42,867 bases of DNA from Myxococcales bacterium (GTDB lineage Bacteria; Myxococcota_A; Polyangia; Polyangiales; Polyangiaceae): assembly GCA_013297655.1 (NCBI GenBank), contig JAAFHV010000047.1:1-42867 (forward strand), given 5' to 3'. Position 1 is the first letter of the stretch. Every line of letters starts with the position of its first letter. The notes under the pieces were generated by a model. That model was not told where the DNA came from, searched no databases, and saw only the letters and a program-made list of their open reading frames with translations. Below are positions 1 to 7,705 of the stretch, piece after piece. The position numbers and the translations under genes are program-made.

Positions 1-5
1 TTTCG

Positions 6-138
6 GCGAACAAGGCGAACTCGCGAACTGGCGAACGGGCGAACTGGCGAACGGGCGAACTCGCGAACTGGCGAACTGGCGAACTGGCGAACTGGCGAAC
101 AAGGCGAACTGGCGAACTGGCGAACTGGGCGAAACAAG
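6..138. repeat. Tandem array of an 8-bp unit (GCGAACTG and variants)
   Basis: About sixteen consecutive copies of an 8-bp unit beginning GCGAAC are visible, starting at 6, 15, 23, 31, 39, 47, 55, 63, 71, 79, 87, 95, 104, 112, 120 and 129. Most end in TG; others end in GG or TC. Two copies (6 and 95) are the 9-bp form GCGAACAAG, and the copy at 120 carries an extra G, so the period slips there. The array reaches almost to the left edge of the window and may continue beyond it. It lies just beyond the 3' end of the histidine kinase gene and shows no coding features, because the 8-bp period rotates the reading frame. Confidence 0.9.
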
Positions 139-142
139 CGAC

Positions 143-1531
143 CTACGCGTCTCGCGCGGCCTCCCGCACCAACTCACCCCTTCGCCACCGGCAACCGAAC
201 CTCCAAACGCGTACCCGACGACCGCTTCGTCGCCCCGCGACGCGCGCCTCGCCGCGATGCCGCTTCGCCACGTGGGCGACGAGCGCGAGCCCGATGCCGT
301 GGCCCGGCGATCCGTGGGCGCCGTGGCCTCGCGCAAAGGGCTCGAACACCTTGCGGCGCTCCGATTCGGCGATTCCAGGCCCGTCGTCCTCGATCGAAAG
401 AATGGCAATCTCGTTGGCACCCGTAACGTCAATCGATACCTGATTACCGAACTTGAGCGCGTTCGATACCCCGTTCGAGATCGCGATCCCCAACGCCGAA
501 GCGTCGCCACGAACGAGCACGTCCGGGCCGGGCTCCACCGTCACACGCGCGCGCTCGTCGTCGGTAAGGTCGAGCACGGTCTCCTCCACCACGTCGCGAA
601 GCGAAACAAGCTCGCGCGCGTCGTCTTGTGTCTCCGGGCTCGCGAAGAGCAGGAGCCGCTCGGTCACGTCTTGAAGGTGACGCACCTTCTGAAGCGCACG
701 CTCGAGGGAAACCGCCGGACGCGTGGAGGCGACGCCGTCCGCCTCCTCCGACGCCTCCTCCGAGGCACCCAGCGTGCTCTCGGCCAAAAGCTCCAGCTCC
801 GCACGCACGATCGTGAGCGGGGTCCGGAGCTCGTGCGCCGCGTTGACCGCGAAGCGCGACGAATGCGCGAGCGCGTCCATCATTCGCGTGTAGAGCAGCT
901 CGACCGCGGTCCGGAGCGCGTCTACCTCGGCCACCCCTTCCCGTCTCCCGAGCTGCTCGAGCGCCGTGGGCGAAGCTTTGGGGACCGACTCGAGTCGAAG
1001 CTCGGCGATACCACCCTGGAGCCGCACGAGCGGCGCGAGCGCACGCCGCGCGAGCACCGCGCCCAAGCCCCAAGCCACTAGCGCCGCAAACGACGCGGCG
1101 GCGAGCGCGGCCAACGCGAATAGGCCCGTCCTCGACTCCGCACGAGTGCCGGCGGAGACCCGCGCGCCGCTCGCGCTCGAGACGGTGCACACACGAAATG
1201 CCTCCCGCGTGGAGCAGCCCAGCTCGCCGCGCGTGCCATGCAGCTCGCCAGCAAGCGACTCGCCGCTCTGCGCCACTACGCGAAAACGAATCCCCAATGA
1301 CGTGGCCTCGTCTTCTTCGTCCCGAATCACGGTCGCGATCGGCGGGTGCGTGGGCAGATCCAGCTCGCGCGCCACTTCGCCCGCCGCCGCTTCCAGGCTC
1401 CGATCGGTCGCGCTCGTAAGCAGCGCGTCGGCGAAGGCACATGCCACGATCGACGCGACCGCCGCCGCGATCGCGGCAGAGACGAGGCTCGCGAGCGAGA
1501 CCCGCGCCGTGAGGCTCGTGGGCCGCTTCAG
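143..1531 (-). CDS. Sensor histidine kinase (HAMP-HisKA-HATPase), 3' end apparently frameshifted
   Basis: Membrane sensor kinase of a two-component pair with the regulator just upstream. Numbered from the proposed start: transmembrane segment about residues 12-38, a roughly 100-residue periplasmic region, second membrane segment about 135-160, HAMP linker, then HisKA with phospho-acceptor H233 in HELRTP. The HATPase domain has an N box (SNGVSNALKFG), G1 (DDGPGI) and G2 (GHGIGLALV). No ATG, GTG or TTG lies at the expected place. The best-placed codon is CTG at 1531, overlapping the regulator stop as CTGA; an upstream start deep inside the regulator gene is the alternative. After about position 225 the frame becomes Arg/Trp-rich and unlike a kinase end, whereas the neighbouring frame reads SSGTRLEVRLPVAKG and stops at 174, a typical kinase C-terminus. 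This suggests one missing base. Family confidence is high, ends are uncertain. Confidence 0.88.
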   Translation of the reverse strand: MKRPTSLTARVSLASLVSAAIAAAVASIVACAFADALLTSATDRSLEAAAGEVARELDLPTHPPIATVIRDEEDEATSLGIRFRVVAQSGESLAGELHGTRGELGCSTREAFRVCTVSSASGARVSAGTRAESRTGLFALAALAAASFAALVAWGLGAVLARRALAPLVRLQGGIAELRLESVPKASPTALEQLGRREGVAEVDALRTAVELLYTRMMDALAHSSRFAVNAAHELRTPLTIVRAELELLAESTLGASEEASEEADGVASTRPAVSLERALQKVRHLQDVTERLLLFASPETQDDARELVSLRDVVEETVLDLTDDERARVTVEPGPDVLVRGDASALGIAISNGVSNALKFGNQVSIDVTGANEIAILSIEDDGPGIAESERRKVFEPFARGHGAHGSPGHGIGLALVAHVAKRHRGEARVAGRRSGRRVRVWRFGCRWRRGELVREAARDA

Positions 1532-2205
1532 GGCTCTACCCCGAACGCATAACCCTCGTTGCGAATCGTGCGAATCACGTTCGGCCCCAGCTTGCTCCGC
1601 AGACGAGCCACGAGCACGTTCAGACTGCTCGTGTTCGACTCCGTCGCTTCGCCCCATACCTGATCGAGCAACGTGGTTCGGGTCACGAGCTGGCCGCTCC
1701 GAGCGACGAGAACCTCCAAAATCGCCCACTGGCGCGCGGTGATCGGCACTTCGACGTCGGCGCGGGTCGCGCGCCGCTTCGTGAAGTCGAGTGTGACCTC
1801 GCCCGCGACCTTCGGGCGCCCATAGACCGGCGCCGTGAGCGCTCCGCCCGCCCGCCGCCCCAACGCACGAACGCGGGCACGAAGCTCCGCTACCGCGAAC
1901 GGCTTGGGGAGGAAATCGTCGGCCCCAGCGTCCAAGCCTTCGACCCGCACCGCGACGTCGGTCTTCGCGGTGAGGAGCAAGATAGGAAACGTGAACCCCT
2001 CGCCGCGAAGTGCGCCGCAGAGCTCGAGCCCCGAGCCATCCGGAAGCGCAATATCGAGTAGGACGAGGTTCGGGGCACCATCAAGAAGGGCAATGCGCGC
2101 CGCCTTTACCGAGTCGGCCGTTTCGACGACGTGGCCGTCCGCGAGCAGCGCGCGGCGCACCACGCTCCGCACGTCGTCGTCGTCGTCCACGACCAAGATC
2201 CTCAT
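1528..2205 (-). CDS. OmpR/PhoB-family response regulator
   Basis: DNA-binding response regulator of 225 residues, the usual family length. The receiver domain (about 1-118) has the acidic cluster DDDDD at 7-11, phospho-acceptor D51 in LLDIALPDGSG, T79, and K101 in the KPF motif, so it should be phosphorylatable. A winged-helix domain follows (about 130-225), with the motifs SLNVLVARLRSKLG and IRTIRNEGYAF typical of OmpR-type effector domains. The ATG at 2205 has a weak G-rich ribosome-binding site. The stop overlaps the proposed CTG start of the histidine kinase, so the two are co-translated and very probably partners. The gene starts 93 bp after the TonB receptor gene in the same direction, so it may belong to or control the iron-type locus upstream; that is inference. 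Confidence 0.95.
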   Translation of the reverse strand: MRILVVDDDDDVRSVVRRALLADGHVVETADSVKAARIALLDGAPNLVLLDIALPDGSGLELCGALRGEGFTFPILLLTAKTDVAVRVEGLDAGADDFLPKPFAVAELRARVRALGRRAGGALTAPVYGRPKVAGEVTLDFTKRRATRADVEVPITARQWAILEVLVARSGQLVTRTTLLDQVWGEATESNTSSLNVLVARLRSKLGPNVIRTIRNEGYAFGVEP

Positions 2206-2298
2206 CCCCCGACCTTAGCCGCCCAGAGCGACGACAGCGAGAAGCGGCGAGGGCGCCGTTTGCCGGCCGTTAAGCTACCGTGCAATCCGCGAACGCGT

Positions 2299-4656
2299 TC
2301 AGAACGTGGCCTTCACGCCGATCTGCACCCAGCGTGGCGCGTTCACCCGCGCGCCGTAGGGCCTCCGCCCCACGACGTTCGCGACCCCGTTCACGTTGCG
2401 AACGTTCGCGTACACCTTCAGCCACTTGAGCGGCGACACGTACGCGCCGAGATCGAGCCAGATTTGTTCGTCGGTCGCGATCGTCTCCGCGATCGGCGCG
2501 CTGCCAGCGATCTCACGCATCGGCGCGACGTAGTTGAACGCGGCAGAGAGGCCCACGTACTTGTGCTCCACCCCCGTCGTCAGGTTGAGCTGATGGCGCG
2601 GAATGTAAGGAATCTTGTCGCCGGCACGCACGTTTCCATAAATGGGATCGCCGGAGAGGAAGTCGCTCCGAAACTCGCCGTACGTAAGCGTGTAGGCTGC
2701 AGTCATCGGGATCTTCACCGGCCCGGCGGGGGCTTCGTACGTCGCGAATGCCTCTAGCCCGTACACGTGGGCAGTGCCGGCATCGAACTGACGGTCGAGC
2801 CCCACGTCGACGCAGCCGCTCGAGAGCGTGCAGATATCGGTGAGGTTCGAATAATCGTTGAAGAACCCTATCGCCTCGAAGCGCGCGCGACCGCGGGTGT
2901 AGCGCGCGCCCGCCTCGTAGTTCACGCTGTACTCGGGGCTCACCTCGCGGCCGCTACCGGGCGGCGGGGGGCTGAATCCGCGGTACGCGCCGCCGAGCAA
3001 ACCGAGCTGCTTCGTGAGCGCGTAGTACGCACCGACACCGGGCATGAGCGCGCCGGTGAACCCATTTTTCGCGCCGTTCGTGAGATAGTCCTCCGCGCGT
3101 GAGGCGATGAACTCGGCGCGCAGCCCCGGCGTCACGGTAAGTCGATTCCAGTTCATCGCGTCCGTCACGTGGAGCGCGAGCGCGTAGGTCCGCGCGAAGT
3201 TCCGTGTCGTCACGATTTCGGGCTCGTTCGCGGAGACGAGCACACCCGATTGCATCAGGTATCCCTGCTCCGTATGGAGACGATTGATTTCGTCGTAGTG
3301 GAGCCGCGCCCCGACCTCGATCGCGTGCGTGACCGGCCCCGTGCGCCCCGTCGTGGTGAGCACGCTTTGAATGCCCTGGCTCACGAAGCTGCGGTTGTTC
3401 GGCCCCACGTAGAGCGTGTCGGAGCCGGTTCCACTCGAGTCGATCGTGCCTTTGAGCACCGCATAGTAGCCGGCATTCGCGGGGTCGTCGGGGCTCGCGA
3501 GCACGTCCGACGCGGAGGCGCGACCGAGGCGATTGAGCTTCGACCACGTGCGCTGGTAGTCGAACCGGTACGCCTGTGTCTTCAGCGTGTACGAGGTCTC
3601 CGCGCCCTCCATCGTGTGCGAGAGCACGATCCCGGTCCGATGGTTCTTCATCTGATCGAGCTGGCTCGCGGCATAGCGCCGATACGGATCTTCGCGAAAA
3701 TCGGCGAGCGTCTGCCCGAGGTACGTCTCGTTCGAGACCTCGTCGGCATACGAGAGCTTGAGCCCGAACGTGTGCTTCGTGGAGGCGGTCGGGTCGACGA
3801 CGTAATTGGCTTTCACCATCCAGTCGTTGCGCGTAGAGCCCGTGTCGGCCCCGCTCGGCAGGTTGGCGAACCCGGTGTTCTGCAGGCGCACCCCCTCGAT
3901 GAGCACTCCCCAATGCTCGTTGCCCACTCCCGCGTACGCGTGCGCCTTGCCGTAGCCGTATGCGCCGAGGGAGAGATCGACCATCGCCGAAGGTTTGTTC
4001 GGGATTTGACGGGTCAGAAAATCGATCGCCCCGCCGACCGTCTGCGGGCCATACGCGATCGCAGAAGGCCCTTTCGCGACGCGCACTTGCGTCATTCGCG
4101 CCATAAGCGGGAAGTAGTACGCCGCGGGCGCAGAGTACGGCGCAGGCCCAAAGAGGATGCCGTCCTCCATGAGAGTGAGCTTCTTGCTGCGGTCAGGGTT
4201 TCCGCCACGAATACCGATGTTCGGGCGGAGGCCGACGCCGTCCTCGCCGCGCATGTACACGCCGGGAACCTGGAGCAATACCGCGGTCGGATCGTCGTAC
4301 GAGAAGCGCTCGAGCTGTTGCTTGCGGAGGACCTGAACCGAGCCCGCGCTCCTCGCGAGGGGGTTGCCGGAGATGACCACGTCCTCGACCACGGGCGGCG
4401 GCTTCGTGGGGGCGCTCGCGGGCGATGGCGAGGGGTCGGCCGCTGCAGGAGGCGGCTTCGTCGGGTCGCTGGCGGGCGCCGGGACGCTGGACGACGCGGG
4501 CTCTGCGGGGGCGACCGCGGGGGGCGGAGGATCGCTCTGCCCGCTCTGCCCGCTGGCGGGGAGCGGCTCACCTTGCGCCGCAGCGATGGATGAGAGCGAG
4601 CAGACGACGAGCCCCACGGAGAGGGCGGTTTTGCGCGATCGAGACGAGTTCTGCAT
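2299..4656 (-). CDS. TonB-dependent outer-membrane receptor, FecA-like
   Basis: A 785-residue outer-membrane transporter. A signal peptide (about 1-27, ending AAAQ) is followed by an unusually long Pro/Ala/Ser-rich linker (about 28-88) and a TonB-box-like stretch EDVVISG (91-97). The plug domain (about 100-220) contains LRPNIGIRGGNPDRS and LTLMEDGI, which resemble FecA-type ferric siderophore receptors. The beta-barrel runs to a terminal Phe (VQIGVKATF), the usual outer-membrane insertion signature. The substrate cannot be read from sequence; a ferric chelate is the likeliest by family and by the imelysin-like neighbour. The gene lies 30 bp downstream of the HTTM gene and in the same direction, so the two are probably cotranscribed. 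No Fur-box-like sequence was recognised near it. Confidence 0.93.
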   Translation of the reverse strand: MQNSSRSRKTALSVGLVVCSLSSIAAAQGEPLPASGQSGQSDPPPPAVAPAEPASSSVPAPASDPTKPPPAAADPSPSPASAPTKPPPVVEDVVISGNPLARSAGSVQVLRKQQLERFSYDDPTAVLLQVPGVYMRGEDGVGLRPNIGIRGGNPDRSKKLTLMEDGILFGPAPYSAPAAYYFPLMARMTQVRVAKGPSAIAYGPQTVGGAIDFLTRQIPNKPSAMVDLSLGAYGYGKAHAYAGVGNEHWGVLIEGVRLQNTGFANLPSGADTGSTRNDWMVKANYVVDPTASTKHTFGLKLSYADEVSNETYLGQTLADFREDPYRRYAASQLDQMKNHRTGIVLSHTMEGAETSYTLKTQAYRFDYQRTWSKLNRLGRASASDVLASPDDPANAGYYAVLKGTIDSSGTGSDTLYVGPNNRSFVSQGIQSVLTTTGRTGPVTHAIEVGARLHYDEINRLHTEQGYLMQSGVLVSANEPEIVTTRNFARTYALALHVTDAMNWNRLTVTPGLRAEFIASRAEDYLTNGAKNGFTGALMPGVGAYYALTKQLGLLGGAYRGFSPPPPGSGREVSPEYSVNYEAGARYTRGRARFEAIGFFNDYSNLTDICTLSSGCVDVGLDRQFDAGTAHVYGLEAFATYEAPAGPVKIPMTAAYTLTYGEFRSDFLSGDPIYGNVRAGDKIPYIPRHQLNLTTGVEHKYVGLSAAFNYVAPMREIAGSAPIAETIATDEQIWLDLGAYVSPLKWLKVYANVRNVNGVANVVGRRPYGARVNAPRWVQIGVKATF

Positions 4657-4686
4657 GACAGCGAGGAATCTTGAGGACGATGAAAC

Positions 4687-6174
4687 CTAGAGGACGGGCC
4701 TCGTCGGCGGTGGTGGCCCCACGGGGCCGGGCATGACGTACGACGCAGGGCCAACTCCGTCTTCAACGGTCATCAAGTCGACCGCGGGATCGACGAGCGG
4801 GACGCCCGGACGCGCGTTGAGAGACACGAGCGCCTCGGCGTAAACGGCGACCTCGCCTTCGCGCGCGGCGAAATCCTCGCCGATCGTGTGGGCGAGCTGG
4901 AGGACGAGGTCGGGCTGGCTCGCCATCTCGTTCTCCTGGTACGGGGTGAGGTACTTTCGTGGGCTCACGATCCACGTCTTGCCGGTGGTCTTGCTCTTCA
5001 CGAAGAAGGTCACCGAGCCCCCCTTCGCGCGGACCATCACGCGCCACGAGTACCGCATGCCCTGCTCGTGCCAGAGCACGTTTCCGCCGTAAAAAAAGCC
5101 GCGGATCGGCATGAGCACCTGCAGCGCGACGTACACGACACCGAGGCCGAGGGCGACGCGGCCTGGCAACGACGCGCGCACTCTCGGCACCGGGATCGCG
5201 CGCGCCGTCACGTCTTCGTTCACGGCGACCTTCTCGCGCCCGAGCCCGCCGCGCAGACGACGCAGTAACGCGCGCGGCCACGACGCATCGAAGAACACGA
5301 GCGCCCCGAGGCTCATGATCACGGGAAACATCCCGATGTCGAAGAGCATCCGAGTGAGCACGTGAAACGCGATGACAACGCCATAAGCGAAGGGCCGTGT
5401 CCGACGAAACGACAGCCAACCCACGATCGTCGCGTCGAAGAGGAACCCGGCCCAGCTCATCGCGAGCGGCACGTGTGGCACCGTGAAGAGCCGGCCGAGC
5501 AGCGGAATGTCCGTGCGCGCGCCGAGCCAAATGCCGAGCGGCTGTCCGTGAAGGAGCCAATCGGGCTGCGCCTTCGCGAGAGCCGCGAACACGTACACGA
5601 CGCCAATTTGCACGCGGAAAAGCGCATGCCACGCGAACGGAACGGTGCTCGTGTCGCGCGGCTCCGGCTTGCCGAAACGCACGCGCAGCTTTCTTGCGAG
5701 CCACGCGTCGACCGACCACGCCTTCGCCGCGGGGGACACCGCGAGCAGCCACGCGAGGAGGCCCGCGAGGTAGTAGTGGTTCAGGTAGGTCGACACGTCG
5801 ACGAGCTGCACGTACGTGAGGCCCGCGGCGAAGAGCGCCGCCGTCACCCGAAACGCGAAGCCCGCCGCGACCGCGATGCCGAGCGCCGAGAGCGCCCAAA
5901 AGAGCGCGTGCATGTGGGTCCGCGAGAGCGGCGCGACCCAGGAAAAACCCCAGTAGTGGAAGCGATAGCGCGGCGAGACGAGCAGCTCGTCGACCCACCC
6001 GTGGGCGAGGAAGCGCTGCATCGAGACGCCGAGGGCGAGGCCGAAGAGCACTCGAAAGGCCGCGAGCCACGCCACGTCGGTGCGCGCGAGCAGCCACGCC
6101 TCGGCGCGCTCCACGATGCGCGAGGGGGTGCTCACGTGGCCTGTTCCCGCGCCTGCCGTGTCAGTCGGTGTCAC
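4687..6174 (-). CDS. HTTM-domain membrane protein, vitamin-K-dependent gamma-carboxylase-like
   Basis: A 495-residue integral membrane protein of the HTTM family, which includes vitamin-K-dependent gamma-glutamyl carboxylase. Several membrane segments are visible between about residues 35 and 360, followed by a soluble C-terminal part rich in beta-type sequence (about 365-495). The motif NHYYL (H133) matches the NNHSYL region of animal carboxylase around its H160. AALAKAQPDW (K201) aligns with AGVKKLDADW, where animal K218 is the catalytic base. Both key residues are therefore retained, which suggests an active carboxylase or epoxidase-type enzyme rather than a dead homologue. Its substrate is unknown. 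The ATG at 6174 lies 14 nt inside the end of the imelysin gene, so translation is coupled, and the TonB receptor follows after 30 bp. The family call is firm; activity is inference. Confidence 0.88.
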   Translation of the reverse strand: MTPTDTAGAGTGHVSTPSRIVERAEAWLLARTDVAWLAAFRVLFGLALGVSMQRFLAHGWVDELLVSPRYRFHYWGFSWVAPLSRTHMHALFWALSALGIAVAAGFAFRVTAALFAAGLTYVQLVDVSTYLNHYYLAGLLAWLLAVSPAAKAWSVDAWLARKLRVRFGKPEPRDTSTVPFAWHALFRVQIGVVYVFAALAKAQPDWLLHGQPLGIWLGARTDIPLLGRLFTVPHVPLAMSWAGFLFDATIVGWLSFRRTRPFAYGVVIAFHVLTRMLFDIGMFPVIMSLGALVFFDASWPRALLRRLRGGLGREKVAVNEDVTARAIPVPRVRASLPGRVALGLGVVYVALQVLMPIRGFFYGGNVLWHEQGMRYSWRVMVRAKGGSVTFFVKSKTTGKTWIVSPRKYLTPYQENEMASQPDLVLQLAHTIGEDFAAREGEVAVYAEALVSLNARPGVPLVDPAVDLMTVEDGVGPASYVMPGPVGPPPPTRPVL

Positions 6175-7444
6175 TGGCCGCGCTCGCGGGGAGCTTCAAG
6201 TTGAGCGGGCTCGCCGAGCCGAAGAGGTTCGTTTTCAGTAGGTTCGTGAGCAGGCGCAGCGTTTGGTAGAGAGCGTTGAACTGGGCTGGGGTCGCCTGCG
6301 AAAAGGGAGGAAACGCGTCCGCCGCGGCTTGGGCAGCGGCGAGCTTCGCGGCGATATCGGCGGCGAGCGCTCCGTTCCCGCTCGCGACGAGCCAGTCGTC
6401 GAACCCGACCCCGGCGCCGTCCGGCCCGCACCCGGCGTAGAGCGACCGAAACGCGCGGAGGTTTGCGCGAATCGCCTCGATGTCGACCTGCGCGAACGGG
6501 GTCTCCGGGTTCGGCGAGGTGGTGCTGAAGCCGGCGTACGCGGCGAGCTTGAGGTCTTTCACCTCCACCTCGGGGTAGAGCATCGACCAAGCGACCACGT
6601 TCAGCGTCTCTTGCTCCGAGCCGTAGCCGTCGAACGCGAGGAGCTTCGTTTTGTAGTCTTCGCCGTCCTTCGTGTACACTTTGCGGATCGCCTGCGCGCG
6701 GACGAGGGTGTCGGCCGACACCGCAGTGAGGTAGTCGCGCTTCGCGGCGCCGAGCGCTTCGGGACCGAGCGCGGACCACGCTTGCCCCGCGCTCGACGCG
6801 GGAGAACATGCGGTGTCGCTCCCGGCGAAAAAAAGCATGTATTCGATCGCAAAGAGACCACGACCGCTCGGGAAGACGAAATCGAAGGAGTCTTTGTAAC
6901 CCTTCAGCGCGATCTGCGTCTCGACCTGGCAGCGGCTCGTGTCTGGCCACGAGTGCACGAACGAGCGGAGCCCGCGCCCGTGGTAGGTGTCGTTCGCTTT
7001 GTCCGCGACCGGCCCGAACTCGAAGAGGGTCATGGTCGACCACGCGTCCATCGCGCGGCGGTACGCGAGCTGCGCGAGGGCGCGGCTCTCGCTCGTCTTC
7101 TGCGCGACGTCGCGATCGACTGTCGTCCGCAGCACGCTCACCGCGTTCTCGAGGGTGCAGGCGTGAAACGCGGCACAGTCGACGGCGGCACCGAGGAGAC
7201 CTTGTTTGGTGAACGCGGCGGTCGACGACGGCGCCGCTCCGCACGCGCGCGGCCCGTCGGGGAGGCCGGCCGAGTCGGGGACGACGCCCGCATCGAACGG
7301 TGGCGGGAGCTGCTCGGGAGTGGTCGCGGTGCCCTTCGCCGCGATGCCTGGACGAGGATCCTCGGTCGCGCGGCAGGCCGCGATCGCGCCGAGCGCGAGA
7401 ACCAGAAGCCCAGCCACGTGAGCGAAACGGCGAGTGTGCAGCAT
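6161..7444 (-). CDS. Imelysin-family lipoprotein (iron-regulated type)
   Basis: A 427-residue lipoprotein. The start ATG at 7444 was chosen because it opens directly onto a signal peptide with lipobox IAAC (C24), preceded by GAGAAG; a longer reading frame upstream lacks these features. The mature part is alpha-helical. It carries AMDAWSTMTLFEFGPV and the GRGLFAIEYMLFFAG region, characteristic of imelysin/IrpA proteins, which bind or handle iron at the cell surface or in the periplasm. The family's proposed metal motif GxHxxE reads GLFAIE here, so the His is Phe (F198) while the Glu (E201) remains, as in degenerate imelysin-like proteins. Internal Cys pairs are present. It is followed by the overlapping HTTM gene and the TonB receptor, supporting a joint role in metal uptake. 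The precise function is unknown. Confidence 0.9.
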   Translation of the reverse strand: MLHTRRFAHVAGLLVLALGAIAACRATEDPRPGIAAKGTATTPEQLPPPFDAGVVPDSAGLPDGPRACGAAPSSTAAFTKQGLLGAAVDCAAFHACTLENAVSVLRTTVDRDVAQKTSESRALAQLAYRRAMDAWSTMTLFEFGPVADKANDTYHGRGLRSFVHSWPDTSRCQVETQIALKGYKDSFDFVFPSGRGLFAIEYMLFFAGSDTACSPASSAGQAWSALGPEALGAAKRDYLTAVSADTLVRAQAIRKVYTKDGEDYKTKLLAFDGYGSEQETLNVVAWSMLYPEVEVKDLKLAAYAGFSTTSPNPETPFAQVDIEAIRANLRAFRSLYAGCGPDGAGVGFDDWLVASGNGALAADIAAKLAAAQAAADAFPPFSQATPAQFNALYQTLRLLTNLLKTNLFGSASPLNLKLPASAASDTD

Positions 7445-7467
7445 GGGGGTCTTCTCGAGGCACCATA

Positions 7468-7492
7468 CCCTCGGAGCGAGGGCGTTTTTATA
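7468..7492 (-). promoter_or_regulatory. Candidate promoter and hairpin/operator for the imelysin-HTTM-TonB operon
   Basis: On the minus strand a TATAAA hexamer (7487-7492) is a good -10 element, with no convincing -35. Immediately downstream, where transcription would begin, is a perfect inverted repeat CCCTCG-CTC-CGAGGG in minus-strand order (7468-7482). It could be an operator or a 5'-end mRNA hairpin. The same hairpin plus T-run resembles a terminator for plus-strand transcription, but no plus-strand gene ends there. The rest of the 261-bp gap (7445-7705) holds the terminator described separately and nothing else recognised. Confidence 0.4.
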
Positions 7493-7661
7493 CGAAGTTC
7501 GCGACAACCTGGTGTTCGGGTACCCCCCTCGGAGCCGTCGCGCGCGAGCCATGATTCATGAAGGCTGCACACGTCGCCGTCAACCTCTCGCGCGTCGACA
7601 CGCCACGTCGCAGAGGCGGACGCGCGAGGTACTTCGCGCCGCCCATCACCCGGGTCCGTCG

Positions 7662-7693
7662 AGAGGCGGCGCGCGACACGAGCCGCCGCCTCT
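7662..7693 (-). terminator. Stem-loop after the delta-60 lipoprotein gene
   Basis: A perfect 10-bp stem (7662-7671 with 7684-7693, arm AGAGGCGGCG on the plus strand) with a 12-nt loop lies 13 bp beyond the stop of the lipoprotein gene. There is no clear U-tract, so it may slow or end transcription, or protect the mRNA 3' end, rather than act as a canonical intrinsic terminator. Confidence 0.5.
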
Positions 7694-7705
7694 GGAGCCG
7701 AACGT

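Noticed and set aside
6-138. CRISPR array
   Set aside because: Units are only 8-9 bp with no unique spacers; it is a simple tandem repeat.
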